Shown: positions 1-8,676 of the stretch, in pieces
How positions within the stretch are numbered: position 1 is the stretch's first letter
Layout of the letters: every line of letters starts with the position of its first letter
NCBI RefSeq assembly: GCF_000959725.1
Contig: NZ_CP009322.1
Location: forward strand, 3,534,001 to 3,598,000
Direction: 5' to 3'
Source of the DNA: Burkholderia gladioli
Lineage (GTDB): Bacteria > Pseudomonadota > Gammaproteobacteria > Burkholderiales > Burkholderiaceae
Length of the DNA: 64,000 nt
Position numbers and translations under genes: made by a program
The notes under the pieces: generated by a model
The model's input: only the letters and a program-made list of their open reading frames with translations
Database searches by the model: none
Told to the model about the DNA's origin: nothing

Positions 1-2
1 TG

Positions 3-800
3 CTCGCCTGGCTGCTGCCCGAATCGCCGGTGTTCCTGCAGCGCCGCGCCGATGCGGACGCGAGGATGCGCAAGGTGTTCGTGCGGCTGTTTCCGCGCCT
101 GGCGGTGCCCGCCGACGCGCGCTTCCGCTTCGAGGCGCCGGCGGAATCGAGGGCGGGCGTCGCGGCGCTGGTGCGCGGCCGGACCTCGATCGGCACCGTG
201 CTGCTCTGGCTGATCTTCTTCCTGAATCTCGCGGAGTTCTATTTCATCCAGAGCTGGTTGCCGACCATGCTGAACGGGCTGCACCACGCGCCGGCCACGG
301 TGGTGTGGATCACCGCGCTGCCGACCATCGCCGGCGTGCTGTCGGCCGTGCCGCTCGGCCTCGCGATGGACCGGATCGGCGCCTACGCGACGTTGACCGT
401 CATGTACCTGGCCGGCAGCGTGTTTCTCTGGCTGGTCGGCGGCGCGTTTTCCGGCAGCGTCGCGTGGTTGATGGTCAGCGTGTTCTGCGCGGGCTTCTGC
501 ATCAGCGGCGGCCAGAAGAGCGTGATCGCGCTGGCCGCCGTCTACTACCCGCTCGAGCTGCGCTCCACCGGCGTGGGCTGGGCGCTGGGCATCGGTCGCC
601 TGGGCGGCATCGCCGGGCCGCTGGTTGCCGGCATGCTCTATTCGGCGCACTGGAGCCCCGCGGAGATCTTCCGTTTCGCGGCCCTGCCGGTGCTTGTCGC
701 CGCGGCCGGCGTGTTCGCGATGGGGCGCCTCGACCGCCTCGGGCGAACACCGGCCGGCGTGCGCCGCGACGCATCCGAGCGACGCGGCAACGCGGCCTGA
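3..800 (+). CDS. MFS transporter, aromatic acid:H+ symporter-like (3' part)
   Basis: The open frame enters from the left edge, so the N-terminal half is missing; 265 residues are visible. It begins with the LPESPxFL segment typical of the central loop of the aromatic acid:H+ symporter (AAHS) branch of the major facilitator superfamily. Six hydrophobic spans follow, with a PLGLAMDRIGAY loop equivalent to the second-half GxxxDRxG motif. The family imports aromatic acids such as hydroxybenzoates. A porin follows about 100 bases downstream on the same strand, so the two may act as outer- and inner-membrane steps for one substrate. The substrate itself cannot be read from the sequence. Confidence 0.85.
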   Translation, partial: LAWLLPESPVFLQRRADADARMRKVFVRLFPRLAVPADARFRFEAPAESRAGVAALVRGRTSIGTVLLWLIFFLNLAEFYFIQSWLPTMLNGLHHAPATVVWITALPTIAGVLSAVPLGLAMDRIGAYATLTVMYLAGSVFLWLVGGAFSGSVAWLMVSVFCAGFCISGGQKSVIALAAVYYPLELRSTGVGWALGIGRLGGIAGPLVAGMLYSAHWSPAEIFRFAALPVLVAAAGVFAMGRLDRLGRTPAGVRRDASERRGNAA

Positions 801-898
801 ATCCCTCACGCAAGCCTTCCCACCTCGATCAACACGATGCAGCCCGATGCGGCGCCGTCCCGGACGGAACCGCGGGGCTTCGTCTTGCCGGAAATTTC

Positions 899-2038
899 AT
901 GATGACCAGAAAACTGATTGCCTGCGCCGGCCTGCTGGCCGCCGCCGGTGCCGCCCATGCCCAGAGTTCCGTGACGCTGTATGGTTTCATCGATTCGGGC
1001 TTCGTCTACCTGAACAACCAGTCTGGCCACTCGAACCTCGAGTCGATCACCGGACAGACCAACGGCAGCCGCTGGGGCGTACGCGGCAAGGAGGATCTCG
1101 GCGGCGGCCTGCAGGCCGTGTTCACGCTCGAGAACGGCTTCGATTCCTCGAACGGCAAGCTCCTGCAGGGCGGACGCGAATTCGGCCGGCAGGCCTTCGT
1201 CGGCCTGCAGGACGCGCGTTGGGGCGCGCTCACGCTGGGGCGGCAATACGATCCGATGACCGAGCTGATCGGCCAGATCGCGGCGACGCGGATGTGGGCC
1301 TGGCTGGGCACGCATCCGGGCGATATCGACGATTTGAACTCCTCGTTTCGCGTCAACAACGGCGTGAAGTTCACCACGCCGCGCATTGCCGGGCTGCAGG
1401 CCAGCGGCATGTTCGCGCCCGGCGGCGTGGCGGGCGATTTCGCTTCCGGCCGCGTCTATACGCTCGGCCTGTCGTATGCCAATGGCCCGCTGTCGGCCGC
1501 GCTCGGCTACGACAACATCAACAACCCGGCCGTCTCGGTGCTCGACAGCGCGGTGGCGGCCGGGCAAACCGGCTTCGTCACGCCGGCGAAGAGCCCGGTG
1601 TACAGCGGCTACGCGTCGGCCAATGTCTGGCAGATCTTCGGCGCGGCGCTGTCGTATCGGATCGGCGCGGCCCAGCTCGCCTTCGTCTATACCAATGCGC
1701 GCTTCCAGGACATCCGGCGCACGGCATCGACGCCGAACGTGGGCACGGCCGCCTTCAACAGCTACGAAGCGAACGCGAGCTACCAGATCACGCCGGCATG
1801 GATGGTCGGCGCATCGGCCGACTACACCAAGGGGCGCGACGCCCACTACCTGCAATTCGACTTCGGCCCGGACTATGCGCTGTCCAAGCGCACCGACATC
1901 AACCTGGTCGGGGTCTGGCAGCACGCATCGGGAATCGACTCGACGGGGCATCGCGCGGTGGCGGCGATCAGCACGCTGGGGCAGTCGTCGACACCGACCC
2001 AGGTGGCCGTGCGCCTGTCCCTGAGGCACCGCTTCTGA
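899..2038 (+). CDS. Gram-negative porin (trimeric general porin family)
   Basis: Encodes 379 residues with a Sec signal peptide (MMTRKLIACAGLLAAAG, cleavage after AHA) followed by QSSVTLYGFIDSG, the standard start of Burkholderia/Neisseria-type porins. Inside are the family signatures SRWGVRGKEDLGGGL (about residues 60-75), FGRQAFVGL and GALTLGRQYDP, and the protein ends in phenylalanine as needed for outer-membrane assembly. The open frame extends far upstream, but the signal peptide fixes the start at 899 (or the adjacent ATG at 902). Lying behind an AAHS-type transporter, it may admit the same aromatic substrate; that is inference. Confidence 0.93.
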   Translation: MMTRKLIACAGLLAAAGAAHAQSSVTLYGFIDSGFVYLNNQSGHSNLESITGQTNGSRWGVRGKEDLGGGLQAVFTLENGFDSSNGKLLQGGREFGRQAFVGLQDARWGALTLGRQYDPMTELIGQIAATRMWAWLGTHPGDIDDLNSSFRVNNGVKFTTPRIAGLQASGMFAPGGVAGDFASGRVYTLGLSYANGPLSAALGYDNINNPAVSVLDSAVAAGQTGFVTPAKSPVYSGYASANVWQIFGAALSYRIGAAQLAFVYTNARFQDIRRTASTPNVGTAAFNSYEANASYQITPAWMVGASADYTKGRDAHYLQFDFGPDYALSKRTDINLVGVWQHASGIDSTGHRAVAAISTLGQSSTPTQVAVRLSLRHRF

Positions 2039-2130
2039 GTCATGGCGCCCGCGGCGGGCGCCGCCGACGGCGTCGATCCGCTTTCGCGGCACGCTGATTC
2101 TTCCTTTGGTTTGCCCGACCTCGCATCGCG

Positions 2131-3102
2131 CTACGCGAGTTCGACCGATTCCGATGTCAGGTCCTCGCCTTGCCGGCCGGCTTCGCGCCGGTAGGCGCTG
2201 GGCGCCACGCCGGTCACGCGCTTGAACGCGCTGCTGAAGGCACTTTCCGAGGCATAACCGAGCCGCTCGGCGAGCACTGCCACGCTCGCCTGCTCGTCGG
2301 CCAGCGCGCGCTTGGCCAGGCGCATGCGCCATTGCGTGAGCCAGGCCAGCGGCGGGATGCCGGCCACCTCGCGAAAGTGGACCGCGAACGCGGTGCGCGA
2401 CATGGCGGCGGCCGCGGCCAGCTCCTCGAGGCGCCAGGCCCGCGCCGGCTCGCCGTGCATCAGCCGCAGCGCCGGCGCCAGCCGCGCGTCGCCGATCGCG
2501 CGCAGCCAGCCGGGCGAGAGCTCGGTGTCGCGCGCCAGGTGGGCGCGCAGGATCTCGATGAACATCATCTGCGAGAGATGGGTGCAGGCCAGGCTGCTGC
2601 CCAGCACGCCGGCCTCCAGCTCGCGCACCAGGCGCGCCAGCAGCCACTGCAGCACGGCCGCCTGCTCGGAGCGGCCGTCGATGTGGATCAGCGGCGGCAG
2701 CACCTCCAGCAGCAGCGAACCGTTGACGGGATCGAGCCGCACGTGGCCGCCGATCTGCCGGCAGTCGAGCCCGTCGCCGATGGTGGCCGAGCGCGTCGCG
2801 GCGCTGCCGGGGAACAGTTGCAGCGCGTCCACCGGCGGCGCGTCGGGCTCGCTCGCGAGCACGAAGCCATGCTGGCCCGAGAGCAGGAAGATGTCGCCGG
2901 ACTCGACGCGCAGCGGCTCGGCCCAGCCGTCGATCAGCAGCCAGCAGCCGCCCTTCACCAGCGCGAAGAACTTGATCTTGTCCGGCTTCGGGAAGCGGAT
3001 CGCCCAGCGGCCGCCGGCCGAGAAACCGCCCGCCACCACCGGGTTCGCGCTGACCAGGCGCAGCATGTCCGACAGCAGATCCTCGGTGATTCCTGAACGC
3101 AT
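2131..3102 (-). CDS. AraC family transcriptional regulator (cupin_6 type)
   Basis: About 323 residues. The N-terminal 190 residues resemble the cupin_6 sensor domain common in Burkholderia AraC regulators. The C-terminal 100 residues hold two helix-turn-helix units, the second with LGYASESAFSSAFKRVTGVAPSAYR, a clear AraC/XylS signature. I chose the ATG at 3102 because AGGAAA lies about 8 nt upstream; a start at 3129 is also open. It is divergent from the SDR gene at 3188 with an 85-base gap, the usual arrangement for a regulator of this type controlling the neighbouring oxidoreductase. Confidence 0.92.
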   Translation of the reverse strand: MRSGITEDLLSDMLRLVSANPVVAGGFSAGGRWAIRFPKPDKIKFFALVKGGCWLLIDGWAEPLRVESGDIFLLSGQHGFVLASEPDAPPVDALQLFPGSAATRSATIGDGLDCRQIGGHVRLDPVNGSLLLEVLPPLIHIDGRSEQAAVLQWLLARLVRELEAGVLGSSLACTHLSQMMFIEILRAHLARDTELSPGWLRAIGDARLAPALRLMHGEPARAWRLEELAAAAAMSRTAFAVHFREVAGIPPLAWLTQWRMRLAKRALADEQASVAVLAERLGYASESAFSSAFKRVTGVAPSAYRREAGRQGEDLTSESVELA

Positions 3103-3187
3103 GCGATGGTTTCCTGAACTTTCGGCCATTCATCGTACAGGATTTGCCGCCTACACTGGGCCCACCTGTCCTTCATGAGTTTTTGCC

Positions 3188-4177
3188 ATGTCGAACCAGC
3201 AACAGCCTATCGGCTCCGGATTCGGAGCCGCTTCCACGGCCGACGAGGTGATCGCCGGCATCGACCTGTCGGGCGCCACCGCGGTGGTGACCGGCGGTTA
3301 TTCGGGGCTCGGCCTCGAGACCGTGCGCGTGCTGCGCGAGGCCGGCGCCCGGGTGATCGTGCCGGCGCGCGACGTCGAACGCGCGCGCTCGGCGCTGGCC
3401 GGCATCGACGCGCAGGTGCGCGCGATGGACCTGCTCGATCCCGCTTCGATCGCGGCCTTCGCCGCCTCGGTGGCGGCCGACACGCCCGCGCTGCGGATCC
3501 TCGTCAACAGCGCCGGCATCATGGCCGTGCCCGAGCTGCGGCGCGACGCGCGCGGCTACGAGATCCAGTTCGCCACCAACCATCTCGGCCATTTCCAGCT
3601 GACCACCACGCTGCTGCCGCTGCTGCGCGCGGCGCGCGGCGCGCGCGTGGTATCGGTGTCCTCGCTCGGCCATCGCTACGCCGATGTCTCGCTCGACGAT
3701 CCGAACTTCGAGCGGCGCGACTATCACCCGTTCTCGGCCTATGGACAGTCGAAGACGGCCAACATCCTGTTCGCGGTCGAGCTCGACCGGCGCGAGCGCG
3801 AGCATGGCGTGCGCGCCTTCTCGCTGCATCCGGGCAGCATCGTCGAGACGGGGCTGGGCAAGCACGTCACGCGCGAGCAACTGATCGAGGCCGGCGTGCT
3901 CGATGCACAGGGACAGCCGATCCGCGATCCGTCGCGGCAGTTGAAGACGGTCGGGCAGGGCGCGGCCACCCAGGTCTGGTGCGCGACCAGCCCGAAGCTC
4001 GACGGACTGGGCGGGCTCTATTGCGAGAACGTCGATGTCGCGCCGCTGCGCGACGAGTCACCGCGCGAGATCGAGATGGCCGACGCGATGCGCATCCGGG
4101 GCGTCTCGCCTTACGCGGTCGACCCGGTGCAGGCCGGGGCGCTGTGGACGCTCAGCGAGCAGTTGCTGGCGCGCTGA
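3188..4177 (+). CDS. Short-chain dehydrogenase/reductase (retinol dehydrogenase/WWOX-like)
   Basis: 329 residues with a classical Rossmann SDR core. The nucleotide-binding motif TGGYSGLG is near residue 37, NSAGIM (NNAG equivalent) near 110, the catalytic Ser in VVSVSSLGHRY, and the active-site YGQSK near 190. The long C-terminal extension and substitution pattern resemble the retinol dehydrogenase/WW-domain oxidoreductase-like branch, whose bacterial substrates are mostly unknown. It is divergently paired with the AraC regulator, which probably controls it. Confidence 0.93.
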   Translation: MSNQQQPIGSGFGAASTADEVIAGIDLSGATAVVTGGYSGLGLETVRVLREAGARVIVPARDVERARSALAGIDAQVRAMDLLDPASIAAFAASVAADTPALRILVNSAGIMAVPELRRDARGYEIQFATNHLGHFQLTTTLLPLLRAARGARVVSVSSLGHRYADVSLDDPNFERRDYHPFSAYGQSKTANILFAVELDRREREHGVRAFSLHPGSIVETGLGKHVTREQLIEAGVLDAQGQPIRDPSRQLKTVGQGAATQVWCATSPKLDGLGGLYCENVDVAPLRDESPREIEMADAMRIRGVSPYAVDPVQAGALWTLSEQLLAR

Positions 4178-4296
4178 AACGGAGAAGGGAGGTGAGGAGC
4201 CGGGGCGGCATGTCGATGATCATCGAGGCCGAGCCGCCCGGGCTACGGCAAGCCGCGTCGCCGCAACCGGCGGCGCGGCTTGCCTTTGAAGCGCGC

Positions 4297-5694
4297 TCAG
4301 CTCGATCGCGCGCCGGCGGCCGCGGCCGAATCGCCCGCGCCGGCGCGGCTTCGCGCGGCCGCCATGGCCGGCTTGCCGCCCAGCTCGTTGAGCGGCGTGC
4401 GATAGGTCTCGCGCGCGGTCCAGGCCGCCAGCGCGGCCAGCGCCGTGATCACCAGCGTGGTGGTGCCGATCAGCATGGGGATGTTCTGCGTGCCCGGCGG
4501 CGCGATCGCGGCGAACAGCGAGGGCAGCAGCGCGGTCAGCGCCATGCCGATGTTCTGGCCGATCGACATCGCCGAGACGCGCGTGCGGGTCGGGAACAGC
4601 TCCGGCATGAAGCTCGGGAACACGGCATTGAAGCCCTGGTAGATCACGCCCCACATCAGCACCGAGGTGACGATCGCCAGCGGCGCGTTGTGCGCGCTGA
4701 TCGCGTAGAGATAGACATAGGACAGCAGCCCCGCGCCGAGCGAGCCGACCACCACCGGAATGCGCCGGCCGATCCGGTCCGACAGCCTGCCGACATAGGG
4801 AATCACGATCACGGCGACGATATTGCCGATCAACGGGATCGCGAGGTAGATGTCAGGCGCGAAGCCGATGCCGTAGGCGGGCTGCACCGCGTAGGCCGCG
4901 CCGAAGATGGTGGCGACCATCGCGATCACGGCCGCGGTGGCCATCACCGCGATGCGGATCATGTCGCGCCAGCTTTCGCGGAACGCCACCGCGATCGGCG
5001 AGGCCGGGATGCCGCCTTGGTTGTCTTCATTGACGAAGGCGGGCGACTCCGACACGTTGCGGCGGATCACGAAACCGGCCGCCAGCACCAGCGCGCTGAG
5101 CAGGAAGGGAATGCGCCAGCCCCAGGCGACGAAGGTGTCGTGCGACATCCAATAAGCCAGCGGCATGAAGATCGCGGCCGCGAAGATCTGGCCCGCCTGG
5201 GTGCCCTGCAGCGCGAAGCTAGCGTAATAACCGCGTTTGCCGAACGGCGCCTGCTCCAGGATCATCGAGCTCGCGCCCGAGATCTCGCCAGCCACCGCGA
5301 AACCCTGCACCAGGCGCAGCAGCACCAGCAGGATCGGCGCGGCGATGCCGATCTGCCCGTAGGTGGGCAGCAGGCCCACCGCGAAGGTCGAGGCGCCCAT
5401 CAGGAACATGCACAGCAGCAGCAGGTGCTTGCGGCCGTGCGTGTCGCCGCGCCGGCCCAGCAGGAAGCCGCCGATCGGACGCGCCACGTAGCCCACGCCG
5501 TAGGTGGCCAGCGAGGCGACGATCGCCAGCTTGGGGTTGCCGTGCGGGAAGAACAACTGCGGGAACACCATCGCCGCGGCCTGCGCGTAGATGAAGAAGT
5601 CGTAGTATTCCAGCGCCGAGCCGATCCAGCCGCTCGCCGTGGCGCGCCGGGTCTGCCCGGCGCTGGGTGTGAATGTGATGTGTCGGTCGTTCAT
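4297..5694 (-). CDS. MFS transporter, metabolite:H+ symporter (MHS) family
   Basis: 465 residues, about 12 membrane spans. The N-terminus has GSALEYYDFFIYAQAAAMVFP, a hallmark of the MHS family (ShiA, KgtP, ProP relatives), followed by VARPIGGFLLGRRGDTHGRK, the first-loop signature. It lies 93 bases downstream of the shikimate dehydrogenase-like gene on the same strand, and an IclR regulator is divergent from that pair. Context therefore favours shikimate, quinate or a related hydroaromatic acid as substrate, but MHS substrates cannot be deduced from sequence alone. Confidence 0.9.
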   Translation of the reverse strand: MNDRHITFTPSAGQTRRATASGWIGSALEYYDFFIYAQAAAMVFPQLFFPHGNPKLAIVASLATYGVGYVARPIGGFLLGRRGDTHGRKHLLLLCMFLMGASTFAVGLLPTYGQIGIAAPILLVLLRLVQGFAVAGEISGASSMILEQAPFGKRGYYASFALQGTQAGQIFAAAIFMPLAYWMSHDTFVAWGWRIPFLLSALVLAAGFVIRRNVSESPAFVNEDNQGGIPASPIAVAFRESWRDMIRIAVMATAAVIAMVATIFGAAYAVQPAYGIGFAPDIYLAIPLIGNIVAVIVIPYVGRLSDRIGRRIPVVVGSLGAGLLSYVYLYAISAHNAPLAIVTSVLMWGVIYQGFNAVFPSFMPELFPTRTRVSAMSIGQNIGMALTALLPSLFAAIAPPGTQNIPMLIGTTTLVITALAALAAWTARETYRTPLNELGGKPAMAAARSRAGAGDSAAAAGARSS

Positions 5695-5787
5695 CGATCC
5701 GGTCTCCTGATTAATATTGGAATGTCATCCTGGTGGATGAAAGCGTCCCGGCTCGCCTTGGGCGGCCGGGTTCGCAGCCTGTGCCGC

Positions 5788-6597
5788 TCAGACCTCCAGC
5801 GGCGTGACGTTCATGAACGCGCCCAGGTTGCCGAACTGCGCCAGCGCCATCTCGGCGCCGGTCTGGATCGGGCAGCCGGCGCGGCGCGCCAGTTCGAGAA
5901 AGGGCGTGACCTCGGGCGCGGTGACCACGTCGGCCACGAGCGTGGCGGGGCGCAGCGTGGCGAGCGTGATCGCTTCCAGTGGCAGCGGTGCGTAACCTTC
6001 CATGCCGGCCGGCGAGGCGTTCGCCACCAGCTCGAACGGCGCCAGCGTATCGAAGTGCGGCTCGATGTCGGTGCCGGGATGATGCCGGGCCAGCAGCTCG
6101 CGCAGGCGGCGCGCGCGCGGCGCGTCGATGTCGACCACCGTCACCGACGCCGCGCCCTGCTCGCAGAGCGCCCAGGCGATCGCGCTGCCCACCCCGCCCG
6201 CGCCGATCACCAGCGCCCGCGCGCCGGCCGGCTCGAAGCCGTGGCCGCGCGCGGCGTTGAGGAAGCCGTCGCCGTCGACGTTGTCGCCCACCAGCCTGCC
6301 GTCCGCCTCGCGACGGATCACGTTGACACAGGCCAATGCCTCGGCGCGCAGGCTCAGCGCGTCCAGGCGCGGCGCCACCTGCTGCTTGTAGGGCACCGTG
6401 ACCACGCAGCCGCGCAGGTTGCGCCAGGCGCGCATCGCATCGATGAAGTGATCGAGCGAGCCGCCGTCGAGGTCGATCGGGATCATCGAGGCATCCTTGC
6501 CGTGCCGCTCGAACCAGCCGTTGAAGTTCTGCGGCGATTTCACCTGGGCGATGGGGGAGCCGACGATGGCCACCAGTTCGGTCGTACCGCGAATCAT
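5788..6597 (-). CDS. Shikimate/quinate dehydrogenase family protein
   Basis: 269 residues starting at MIRGTTELVAIVGSP. The shikimate-binding N-terminal domain carries SPIAQVKSPQNFN, the catalytic lysine in VTVPYKQQ, and its partner aspartate in GDNVDGDGF. The NADP(H)-binding half has VIGAGGVGSAIAWAL, and GAEMALAQF closes the fold. The open frame continues upstream, but similarity begins here. It is probably an accessory, catabolic or biosynthetic paralogue rather than housekeeping aroE, because it is paired with an MHS transporter and an IclR regulator. Its likely reaction is 3-dehydroshikimate/shikimate (or quinate) oxidoreduction. Confidence 0.9.
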   Translation of the reverse strand: MIRGTTELVAIVGSPIAQVKSPQNFNGWFERHGKDASMIPIDLDGGSLDHFIDAMRAWRNLRGCVVTVPYKQQVAPRLDALSLRAEALACVNVIRREADGRLVGDNVDGDGFLNAARGHGFEPAGARALVIGAGGVGSAIAWALCEQGAASVTVVDIDAPRARRLRELLARHHPGTDIEPHFDTLAPFELVANASPAGMEGYAPLPLEAITLATLRPATLVADVVTAPEVTPFLELARRAGCPIQTGAEMALAQFGNLGAFMNVTPLEV

Positions 6598-6703
6598 TGA
6601 GGTGCACCGGAATCCATGAGGAACATGGCGCTTATGGTGCGACCGGCGCCCTGGCGGCAGCAACGGCGAAGAATCGAAAATATTGCGATGAGCGAATCGG
6701 CAT

Positions 6704-6716
6704 TGCGATAATCGCA
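6704..6716. promoter_or_regulatory. Candidate IclR operator in divergent promoter region
   Basis: TGCGAT, one base, ATCGCA: a near-perfect palindrome midway between the divergent shikimate dehydrogenase-like gene and the IclR regulator. A second half-like ATTGCGAT lies about 20 bases to the left. IclR-family proteins usually bind such palindromes in the shared intergenic space. The link to this regulator is inferred from position only. Confidence 0.4.
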
Positions 6717-6757
6717 TTGCCGTAGCGACTTCGTGCCTGCCCCTGAATAATCCTCTG

Positions 6758-7531
6758 ATGAAACAACCCCTCATCCATGAACGCGACCTGATCGCGGGAT
6801 TGCAGAAAGGGCTCGCCCTGATCCTGCTGTTCAACGACCAGACGCCGCGGCTGACGGTGCCCGAGGCGGCCGCCCGCGCCGGCCTGAGCACCAGCGCGGC
6901 ACGGCGCTTCCTGCTGACCCTGGTGCATGACGGCTACGCGGAAACCGATGGCCGCTACTACTGGCTGACCGCCAAGAACCTGCGGATCGGCCAGGCCTAC
7001 GTGGAATCGGCGCGGCTGCCGCGCATGATGCGGCCGATCGTCGAGAAGGTGGCGGCGGAGACGCGCGAGCATGTATCGGTGGCCGTGCGCGACGGCGACG
7101 AGGTGGTGCATATCGTGCGCAGCCGCGTGATGAACGTGTCCTCGCTGTCGATGCGGCAGGGTTGGCGGCTGCCGATGTACTGCACCGGCAGCGGCCGGCT
7201 TTGGCTGGCCTCGCTGAGCGACGAGGAGGTGGATGCCTACCTGGCGCGCGTCGACCGGCAGGCGTTGACGCCCTACACGCGCACCGATATCGCCGAGATC
7301 AAGGCCGTGATCTCGGCGATCCGCGAGCAGGGTTACGCGGAGCTGGACCAGGAATACGAGGTCGGCATGCGCATCCTCGGCGTGCCGCTGACGGATCGCC
7401 ATGGACAGATGCGCGCGAGCCTGACCATCACCACGCAGGTGTCCTCGCTGTCGCTCGCGGAGATCCGCGAGCGTTACCTGCGATTTCTCTATGAAGGGCA
7501 GGCGCTGCTGCGGCCGATCATGGATACCTGA
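6758..7531 (+). CDS. IclR family transcriptional regulator (PcaR/PobR-like)
   Basis: 257 residues. The winged helix-turn-helix is in residues 10-75 (LTVPEAAARAGLSTSAARRFLLTLVHDGYA), followed by the IclR effector domain (EKVAAETREHVSVAVRDGDEVVHI, then LPMYCTGSGRLWLAS). The domain order and the PMYCTGSGRLWLA segment resemble regulators of protocatechuate and hydroxybenzoate catabolism. It is divergent from the shikimate dehydrogenase-like and MHS transporter genes, and probably senses a hydroaromatic or aromatic acid and controls them. Confidence 0.93.
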   Translation: MKQPLIHERDLIAGLQKGLALILLFNDQTPRLTVPEAAARAGLSTSAARRFLLTLVHDGYAETDGRYYWLTAKNLRIGQAYVESARLPRMMRPIVEKVAAETREHVSVAVRDGDEVVHIVRSRVMNVSSLSMRQGWRLPMYCTGSGRLWLASLSDEEVDAYLARVDRQALTPYTRTDIAEIKAVISAIREQGYAELDQEYEVGMRILGVPLTDRHGQMRASLTITTQVSSLSLAEIRERYLRFLYEGQALLRPIMDT

Positions 7532-7548
7532 AGCGGGGGCGGTCGGGC

Positions 7549-8370
7549 TTACTTCCGCTCGAACACCTCATTGAGCTTCCCGCCCGCCGGAATCCCCGCG
7601 AAACCATCGAAGCGTCCCTCCACCAGCGCCTGCGTGGCGGCCATGACGCCGCCCCAGGCCGCGCGCGCCAGCGCCCCGCCGACGCTCACGCGCCGCACGC
7701 CGAGCGCGGCCAGGTCGGCCAGCGTGAATTCGAGCGGCGTGCCGACCAGCACGTTGACGGGTTTGGGCGCCACCGCCATCACCACCGCCTCGATCTGCCC
7801 GCGCGTGCGAATGCCGGGCGCGTAGAGACAATCGGCGCCGGCCGCCGAATAGGCGCGCAGCCGCGCGATCGCGTCGTCCAGGTCGGGCGTGCCGGCGAGG
7901 AAGTTCTCGGCGCGCGCCACCAGCAGCGTATCGCCGCCCCTGGCATCGATCGCGCGCCGCGCGGCGGCCACGCGCTCCACCGCCACCTCGATCGGGAACA
8001 GCGAGCCGCTCGCGTCGCCCGTCGAATCCTCGATCGACAGGCCCGCCACGCCGGTTTCCACCGCCAGCCCGACGCTTTGCGCGACATCCTCGGGCGTGGC
8101 GCCGAAGCCGTTCTCGAAGTCGGCATTCACCGGCAAGTCGGTGGCCTGCACGATCGCGCGCAGGTGGGCGAGCACGGCCTCGCGCGACAGCGTGTTGTCG
8201 GCATGCGCCTGCGACCAGGCGAAACCGGAGCTGGTGGTGGCCAGCGCCTGGAAGCCGGCGCTCTCCAGGTAGCGCGCGGTGCCGGCGTCCCAGGGATTGG
8301 GCAGCAGGAAACAGCCGCTTTCGTGGAGTTGGCGGAACGCGGCGCGTTTTTCGGCGATGGTGCGGGGCAT
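7549..8370 (-). CDS. Isocitrate lyase/PEP mutase superfamily protein
   Basis: 273 residues of the (beta/alpha)8 ICL/PEP mutase superfamily. Visible signatures are LLPNPWDAGTARYLESAGF near residue 22, ATTSSGFAWSQAH, the metal-site region VNADFENGFG near 82, and GLSIEDSTGD near 115. The KKCGH active-site loop of true isocitrate lyases is absent, so it belongs to the small-enzyme group that includes oxaloacetate decarboxylase, 2-methylisocitrate lyase and phosphonopyruvate hydrolase relatives. The exact reaction is not assignable. It converges with the IclR gene, with only 17 bases between. Confidence 0.9.
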   Translation of the reverse strand: MPRTIAEKRAAFRQLHESGCFLLPNPWDAGTARYLESAGFQALATTSSGFAWSQAHADNTLSREAVLAHLRAIVQATDLPVNADFENGFGATPEDVAQSVGLAVETGVAGLSIEDSTGDASGSLFPIEVAVERVAAARRAIDARGGDTLLVARAENFLAGTPDLDDAIARLRAYSAAGADCLYAPGIRTRGQIEAVVMAVAPKPVNVLVGTPLEFTLADLAALGVRRVSVGGALARAAWGGVMAATQALVEGRFDGFAGIPAGGKLNEVFERK

Positions 8371-8676
8371 GGCTCGCTGTCCTTTGCGGCTCGGGGCCGC
8401 GTGGTGGGCCGTGCACGCAAGGCGGCGCGCGCGGCGGGTCGGGCATCGGAATTGCGTCCTGGCGTGTCGCGCGGATCAGCGCTCGCGGAGGCGACCGGCA
8501 CGACGCGCCTCGATTGTCGCTGCAACCCTCATACGATTACAATCGTCGACACTCCCGAGCCGCATGCAGAACGTAGCGCCATCGCGTCGGCCTGTGAAGC
8601 ACCCGCGGCAAGCCATGTCGTATGCCGCGCCGGCCGACGATCCTTCCCACCCTATCCGAGAGGAACAGGTACCCCG

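Noticed and set aside
806..3133. 775-codon minus-strand open frame
   Set aside because: It overlaps the porin (antisense) and the AraC gene (other frame); composition is typical of a shadow.
3175..6600. 1141-codon plus-strand open frame
   Set aside because: It runs antisense through the MHS transporter and shikimate dehydrogenase genes and has the Arg/Ala/Gly/His-rich composition of a GC-rich shadow frame.
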